From: Clostridiaceae bacterium
GTDB lineage: Bacteria; Bacillota; Clostridia; Lachnospirales; Lachnospiraceae
Reading direction: 5' to 3'
DNA length: 64,000 nucleotides
Assembly (NCBI GenBank): GCA_910574345.1
Contig: CAJSZV010000009.1
Coordinates: 148,372 to 212,371, forward strand
Position 1 is the first letter of the stretch. Each line of letters opens with the position of its first letter. The notes beneath the pieces were generated by a model, which was not told where the DNA came from, did not search any database, and saw nothing but the letters and a program-made list of their open reading frames with translations. The translations under genes were made by a program, and so were the position numbers. Shown here one piece after another: positions 60,226-64,000 of this stretch.

Positions 60226-61080
60226 ATGAAAGAACTTGCATATTACGATGGCCAGATAGGTGCCCCTGAGGAAGTCATGATTCCCTTCAATGACAGAGTT
60301 CATTTTTTTGGAGACGGGGTATATGAGGCCACATTAGGAGGAGACCATAAGGTCTTTTTGCTTCAGGATCATCTGGACCGGTTTTATGGCAGTGCAAAAG
60401 CACTGGAGATCAAGATTCCCATGGAAAAGCAGGAGCTTGGCAGCCTTTTAACTGAACTTCTGCAGAAGGTGGAGGGCAGAACCCATTTTATCTACTGGCA
60501 GGTGACCAGGGGAGTGGCGATGAGAAATCACACTTATGACGATGACCTTGTGGGAAAATTATGGGTTTCCATCCGTCCCTTTGCCATGCAGGACCCGGAA
60601 AAGGAGATCAGCGTTATTACCAAGGAAGACACCCGGTTCTACCACTGCAATATTAAGACCCTAAACCTGCTTCCCTCGGTTATGGCTTCCCAGGATGCCA
60701 AGAAGGCGGGAGTAGGAGAGACCGTCTTCCACAGAGGAGAGATTGTGACAGAGTGCTCCCACAGCAATATTTCCATATTAAAAGATGGGGTGTTTATCTC
60801 TCATCCCAATGACAATATGATCTTAAGAGGCATTGCCAAGACACACATGATCGCCGCCTGCTATCGTCTGGGGATCCAGGTGATAGAAAGGCCGTTTACC
60901 CTGGCGGAGCTTATGGATGCAGATGAGATCATCATCACCTCCTCCTCCAACTTCTACCGCTATGCCACTAAGGTGGATGGGGTGGCTGCCGGCGGAAAAG
61001 ACCCGGAGACGAGAAGGCTTCTCCAGAAGGCCGTAATTGACGAGTTTTTGGAGTATACAGGGTTAGAGAGCTTAAGATAA
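60226..61080 (+). CDS. Class IV aminotransferase (D-amino acid aminotransferase-like)
   Basis: A 284-residue PLP enzyme of fold type IV. It opens YYDGQIGAPEEVMIPFNDRVHFFGDGVYE, close to D-alanine aminotransferases. The PLP lysine is in NIKTLNLLPSVMASQDAK, and EIVTECSHSNISI provides the phosphate contact. It interconverts D-amino acids and keto acids, supplying D-glutamate or D-alanine for the wall; a branched-chain or aminodeoxychorismate lyase role is less likely. The start follows GGAGGACAGG. An amidohydrolase remnant follows directly. Confidence 0.88.
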   Translation: MKELAYYDGQIGAPEEVMIPFNDRVHFFGDGVYEATLGGDHKVFLLQDHLDRFYGSAKALEIKIPMEKQELGSLLTELLQKVEGRTHFIYWQVTRGVAMRNHTYDDDLVGKLWVSIRPFAMQDPEKEISVITKEDTRFYHCNIKTLNLLPSVMASQDAKKAGVGETVFHRGEIVTECSHSNISILKDGVFISHPNDNMILRGIAKTHMIAACYRLGIQVIERPFTLAELMDADEIIITSSSNFYRYATKVDGVAAGGKDPETRRLLQKAVIDEFLEYTGLESLR

Positions 61081-61521
61081 AGTAGGGACCCGCTGAAGGT
61101 TAGGGATGCCGTGTCCAACGGCGCTGCCGGCAGCGCAGGGCCCTCCAGCTATGAGGCTTTTTATCATTTTGAGCCGGATATTATATCAACGGATCTGACG
61201 GTACATAAGTTCAATATGCCGCCTTATGCCAAGAACCTTCCCCTGGTAATTTCCAAGTATCTGGCCTTAGGTATGGATCTTATGGCAATTTTTGAGAAGG
61301 CGACGGTTAACCCAGCCCGCCTCATGGGCTTGGAAGGACAGATTGGCACCATGGTTCCAGGGGCCCTGGCCAATATCGCCATCTTTGAAGAAAGGGAAAA
61401 GCATTATATCCAGAGGGATTATTGTGACGACAAGCTGGAGTGCAGTAGGATGATTCTGGTGCCTCTAATGACGATGATTGCCGGAGAGATACAGTACTGT
61501 CGGTCGGATTTTTATTTCTAA
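61081..61521 (+). pseudogene. Truncated amidohydrolase/deacetylase-family gene
   Basis: The frame is open from just after the aminotransferase stop to 61521 and codes for about 146 residues. The later part (PDIISTDLTVHKF, LALGMDLMAIFEKATVNPARLMGLEGQIGTMVPGALANIAIFE) matches the C-terminal third of amidohydrolase/deacetylase metallohydrolases. The metal-binding N-terminus with HxH is absent, and no ribosome site precedes the only early start, GTG 61111. It is therefore a remnant after a deletion. Its right end lies near the change to GC-rich sequence. Confidence 0.8.
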
Positions 61522-61577
61522 AGATGTTGTCAAGGGGGAATGTGAGATTTTTTGATTTTCATGAGGGCAGATACTTC

Positions 61578-61607
61578 TGGACAAGTGCGTTCCATTCGTG
61601 TTAGTAT
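61578..61607 (+). promoter_or_regulatory. Promoter of the Bce-like module
   Basis: TGGACA (61578-61583) and TAGTAT (61602-61607) are 18 bases apart, 30 bases before the response-regulator start. Confidence 0.5.
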
Positions 61608-61636
61608 AGGGAAAATGACAGGGCGGTAATGGTAAT

Positions 61637-62305
61637 ATGCAAAAAATAATGGTTATAGAGGACGATACTGCTATTCAGGAGGAATTGGCTCTGCTTCTGG
61701 AAAACGAAGGATATACGCCTCTGGTGGTTACAAATTTTACAGATATACTGGGGCAGGCGGTCTTGGAGCGCCCGGATTTGATTCTCTTGGATATTGGACT
61801 GCCAGGGCGGGATGGTTTTTCCTTATGTGCCGCTCTACGGAAAGCTGTTTCCGCGCCGATTATTTTTGTCACCAGCCGAGATGCTGGTGTGGACGAGGTA
61901 CGGGCGCTGAGCCTGGGCGGGGACGACTACATCACCAAGCCCTACAGTGTCCCTGTTCTACTGGCCCGCATCAAGGCTGTTCTGCGCCGGAGTTCCGGTG
62001 AGCCGGAACCGGCTGACACACTGGAGGCTGGAGGGCTGCGCCTGAGTTTGACGAAGGGAGTTGTGTCGGCCAACGGAAAAACTGCGGAGCTAACCCGGAA
62101 CGAGCTTCAAATTTTAGCCTGCCTGATGGCGCACACGGGGCAAATCGTCTCTCGGGCCGATCTGATTGACGCGTTGTGGGACAACCAGATTTATATTGAC
62201 GACAACACCCTCAGTGTCAACATGACCCGGCTGCGGGGAAAATTGGCGGAGATCGGTTTGCCTGACGCCATCAAGACCCGGCGCGGAATGGGGTATCAGC
62301 TATGA
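61637..62305 (+). CDS. OmpR-family response regulator (BceR-like)
   Basis: A 222-residue regulator. The receiver starts MQKIMVIEDDTAIQEE, with phosphoacceptor Asp52 in LLDIGLPG, and the C-terminal winged helix includes ELTRNELQILACLM and RTRRGMGYQL-type ending. Its start ATG has a weak site. It is coupled to the kinase (ATGA overlap at 62302-62305). With the kinase and the ATPase it forms a BceRS-BceA-like antibiotic-peptide sensing and export module. The DNA here is visibly more GC-rich than the preceding 60 kb. Confidence 0.9.
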   Translation: MQKIMVIEDDTAIQEELALLLENEGYTPLVVTNFTDILGQAVLERPDLILLDIGLPGRDGFSLCAALRKAVSAPIIFVTSRDAGVDEVRALSLGGDDYITKPYSVPVLLARIKAVLRRSSGEPEPADTLEAGGLRLSLTKGVVSANGKTAELTRNELQILACLMAHTGQIVSRADLIDALWDNQIYIDDNTLSVNMTRLRGKLAEIGLPDAIKTRRGMGYQL

Positions 62306-63312
62306 CCCTGCGAGAATTTTTATCTGACCGACTGGGCCGGATTGCCCTTTGGCTGGTCTGTATTGCACTGGCAGCACTATTTCTATTTGCCGCAGGGACA
62401 CAGCCGGGCGTGCTGGCACTTTTAATGCTGGCTCTGTTTCTGGTTTTCGTGACGGTTCAAGCGGCCGATTTTCTCCGCCAACGTGCCCGCCTGCTGGAAC
62501 TGGAAGCCATTTTGGAGGGATTGGACCGGAAATATCTGTTTGCCGAGTGCGTTCCGCCGCCCAAAAGTCTCTATGAACGGCGGCTCTTTGACCTGACCCG
62601 GCGGGCAGGCCGGGCTATGGCGGGGGCGGTATCCGACGCGCAGGCTCAGCAGCGGAAGTATCGGGAGTATGTGGAACAATGGGTGCATGAAATCAAGGCG
62701 CCTATCACCGCCGCCCGGCTCATCTGCCGGGACTTGGACGGGGAGACCCGCCGGAAGCTGACCGCAGAGCTGGCGCAAATCGAGGCCCATATAGAGCGGG
62801 CCTTGTTTTACGCTCGCGCGGAGAACCCAGAACAAGATTGCCTGCTTAGACAGATAGACATGGGAAAAGTTGCTGCCCAAGCGATTGAAAATCACCGTTC
62901 TCTGTTGATTCAAAGCGGCGTTCAGGTGGTAACGGAGGAATTGGATTGTACCGTCTATACCGATGAAAAGTGGGCGGTGTTTATTCTGGGGCAGCTGCTC
63001 CAAAATGCCGCCCGTTACCGGGGGACAGCGCCGGTGATCATACTCTCCACAAAGCCGCTGGGGAAACAGACACAGCTCATTGTTCACGATAATGGCATTG
63101 GAATTCCTGCCCATGAACTGCCCCGTGTGTTTGACCGGGGTTTCACCGGCAGCAACGGGCGCAACCGGGGCGGCTCCACCGGCATGGGCCTGTATCTGTG
63201 CAAAAAGCTGGCCGGTTTCCTGGAGCTCGGGCTGGAGATTGCCTCTGAGGAAGGAAAAGGGACCACGGTTACCCTGACCTTCCCGACGAAAGAGAATCTT
63301 ACAAAATTGTAA
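62302..63312 (+). CDS. Intramembrane-sensing histidine kinase (BceS-like)
   Basis: A 336-residue kinase. Two membrane helices (LWLVCIALAALFLFAAG and VLALLMLALFLVFVTV) are joined by a very short outside loop, the hallmark of intramembrane-sensing kinases. The histidine box is EQWVHEIKAPITAARL, the N-box LLQNAARY, and the G boxes DNGIGIP and GSTGMGLYLCKKLA. Such kinases respond to the state of a partner ABC transporter, encoded just downstream. Codons ending in G or C are frequent, unlike most neighbours. Confidence 0.92.
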   Translation: MTLREFLSDRLGRIALWLVCIALAALFLFAAGTQPGVLALLMLALFLVFVTVQAADFLRQRARLLELEAILEGLDRKYLFAECVPPPKSLYERRLFDLTRRAGRAMAGAVSDAQAQQRKYREYVEQWVHEIKAPITAARLICRDLDGETRRKLTAELAQIEAHIERALFYARAENPEQDCLLRQIDMGKVAAQAIENHRSLLIQSGVQVVTEELDCTVYTDEKWAVFILGQLLQNAARYRGTAPVIILSTKPLGKQTQLIVHDNGIGIPAHELPRVFDRGFTGSNGRNRGGSTGMGLYLCKKLAGFLELGLEIASEEGKGTTVTLTFPTKENLTKL

Positions 63313-63391
63313 GAGAAATCAATATGACTTCGATACAACGGCCTTCGCTTTTGGTGTACCATGGAGCCACAAGCAAAGGAGGCGAACTGCC

Positions 63392-63880
63392 ATGTTACAA
63401 GTACAAAATATCGAAAAATATTATGGGAGCAAAAACAACGTTACTAAGGCGCTGGACCGGGTGAGCTTTGACGTGGAGGCTGGGGAGTTCCTGGCCATCA
63501 TGGGGGCATCCGGTTCGGGCAAGACTACATTGCTCAACTGCATCTCCACCATCGACACCATCAGCGCTGGGAGTATCCTGCTGGACGGCGTGAGCATTGC
63601 CGATCTGTCCGAAGAAGCGTTGGCAAAGTTCCGCCGGGAGCGGCTGGGCTTTGTGTTTCAGGACTTCAACCTGCTGGATACCCTGACCATCGAGGAAAAC
63701 ATCGGTTTGGCCCTCTCCCTGAATCACCAGGACCCCGGAACGGTACAAAACCAGGTGCGGGAGGTGGCTGGAAAGCTGGGCATCACCGACATCCTGACGA
63801 AATTTCCCTATCAGGTTTCCGGAGGCCAGAAGCAGCGGGCCGCCTGCGCCAGAGCGATGGTGGCTGGGCAATCCCTGTGA
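63392..63880 (+). pseudogene. BceA-like ABC ATPase gene cut off by an insertion sequence
   Basis: The 162 residues contain Walker A GASGSGKTT, the Q-loop region FVFQDFNLLDTL and the signature VSGGQKQR. They stop at RAMVAGQSL before Walker B, where an intact homologue of about 250 residues would continue with ILADEPTGALDS. The stop codon lies in the insertion-sequence end that starts near 63876. The product cannot hydrolyse ATP normally. The rest of the gene and the permease, if present, would lie beyond the window. Confidence 0.85.
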
Positions 63881-64000
63881 TTATTCTAAAGCTTGGGAGC
63901 CACTAATTTAAAGCTTGAGAGCCACCCGAATCCAGTGTATTTAAAAGCTTGAGAGCCACCACTATATATTGTGGTCAGCCAAATATATTGCTTAATATAA
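63876..64000. mobile_element. Terminal part of an insertion sequence with iterated sites
   Basis: Three copies of AAAGCTTGRGAGCCAC occur at 63888-63903, 63910-63925 and 63944-63959, spaced 22 and 34 bases. Repeated sites of this kind near the end are a feature of IS21-family elements, and the sequence starts TGTGATTATT at the break in the ATPase gene. The transposase genes would be past the window, so the family is an inference. Confidence 0.65.

Noticed and set aside
63888..63959. Three repeats as a CRISPR array
   Set aside because: The 16-base repeats are too short and the gaps of 6 and 18 bases are too short and uneven for spacers; they fit insertion-sequence end sites.

Overview
The window looks like a chromosomal segment of an anaerobic, spore-forming, Gram-positive gut bacterium of the Lachnospiraceae (Clostridium cluster XIVa). 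The grounds are strong AGGAGG-type ribosome binding sites, sporulation genes (spoVG, spoVT, yabP, yabQ, spoIIE), a paired glgC/glgD locus, a DUF4317 gene, and the block mazG-hup-rqcP-yabP-yabQ-divIC-spoIIE-tilS-hpt-ftsH, an order I know from that family. No species can be named from the sequence alone.

Layout. 0.2-3 kb: glgC, glgD and spoVG, closed by a terminator. 3-7.1 kb: a 2-hydroxyacid dehydrogenase, a siroheme-type dehydrogenase, an AEC permease and a FAD-dependent oxidoreductase. 7.2-15.1 kb: a carbohydrate-uptake locus with a YesMN-like two-component system facing a lipoprotein binding protein, two ABC permeases and a secondary gene for an alkaline-phosphatase-superfamily phosphodiesterase. 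15.3-21.1 kb: pth, mfd, a secreted-type metallo-beta-lactamase-fold protein and bioY. 21.2-30.6 kb: a PHP/zinc-ribbon/UvrD fusion, a diguanylate cyclase translationally coupled to ackA, a TetR regulator, glgB and a serine hydrolase. 30.8-33.3 kb: a zinc-ribbon protein, spoVT, and an Rpn-type nuclease gene lying between two copies of an 87-bp repeat that includes the spoVT terminator. 33.4-38.3 kb: the trehalose locus treR/treP/treC with three operators. 38.35-38.63 kb: a symmetrical two-lobed palindromic element, the most unusual object here. 38.8-47.2 kb: an alcohol dehydrogenase and the housekeeping/sporulation block ending in ftsH. 47.3-49.9 kb: a candidate small RNA, a GH13 glycosidase and tRNA-Tyr/tRNA-Leu. 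50-54.1 kb: DUF4317, a fumarate-reductase-like lipoprotein with an operator palindrome, a TetR regulator and tRNA-Gly. 54.2-60 kb: a beta-glucoside PTS locus (GntR, GH1, orphan EIIC) followed by manA and a ROK kinase. 60.2-64 kb: a class IV aminotransferase, a truncated amidohydrolase, and a visibly more GC-rich Bce-like two-component/ABC module whose ATPase gene is cut off by the end of an insertion sequence.

How it fits together. Much of the window handles glucose polymers and disaccharides: ADP-glucose synthesis (glgC/glgD), branching (glgB), maltodextrin or glycogen breakdown (47.6 kb), trehalose and beta-glucoside uptake by PTS, an ABC sugar-type importer without its own ATPase, and acetate kinase as an energy-yielding outlet. 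Sporulation control is visible in promoters as well as genes: a Spo0A-type promoter with a 21-bp spacer before spoIIE and a sigma-G/F-like promoter before spoVT. Positions, motifs and repeats were read by eye. Family assignments rest on recognised motifs, without database searches.
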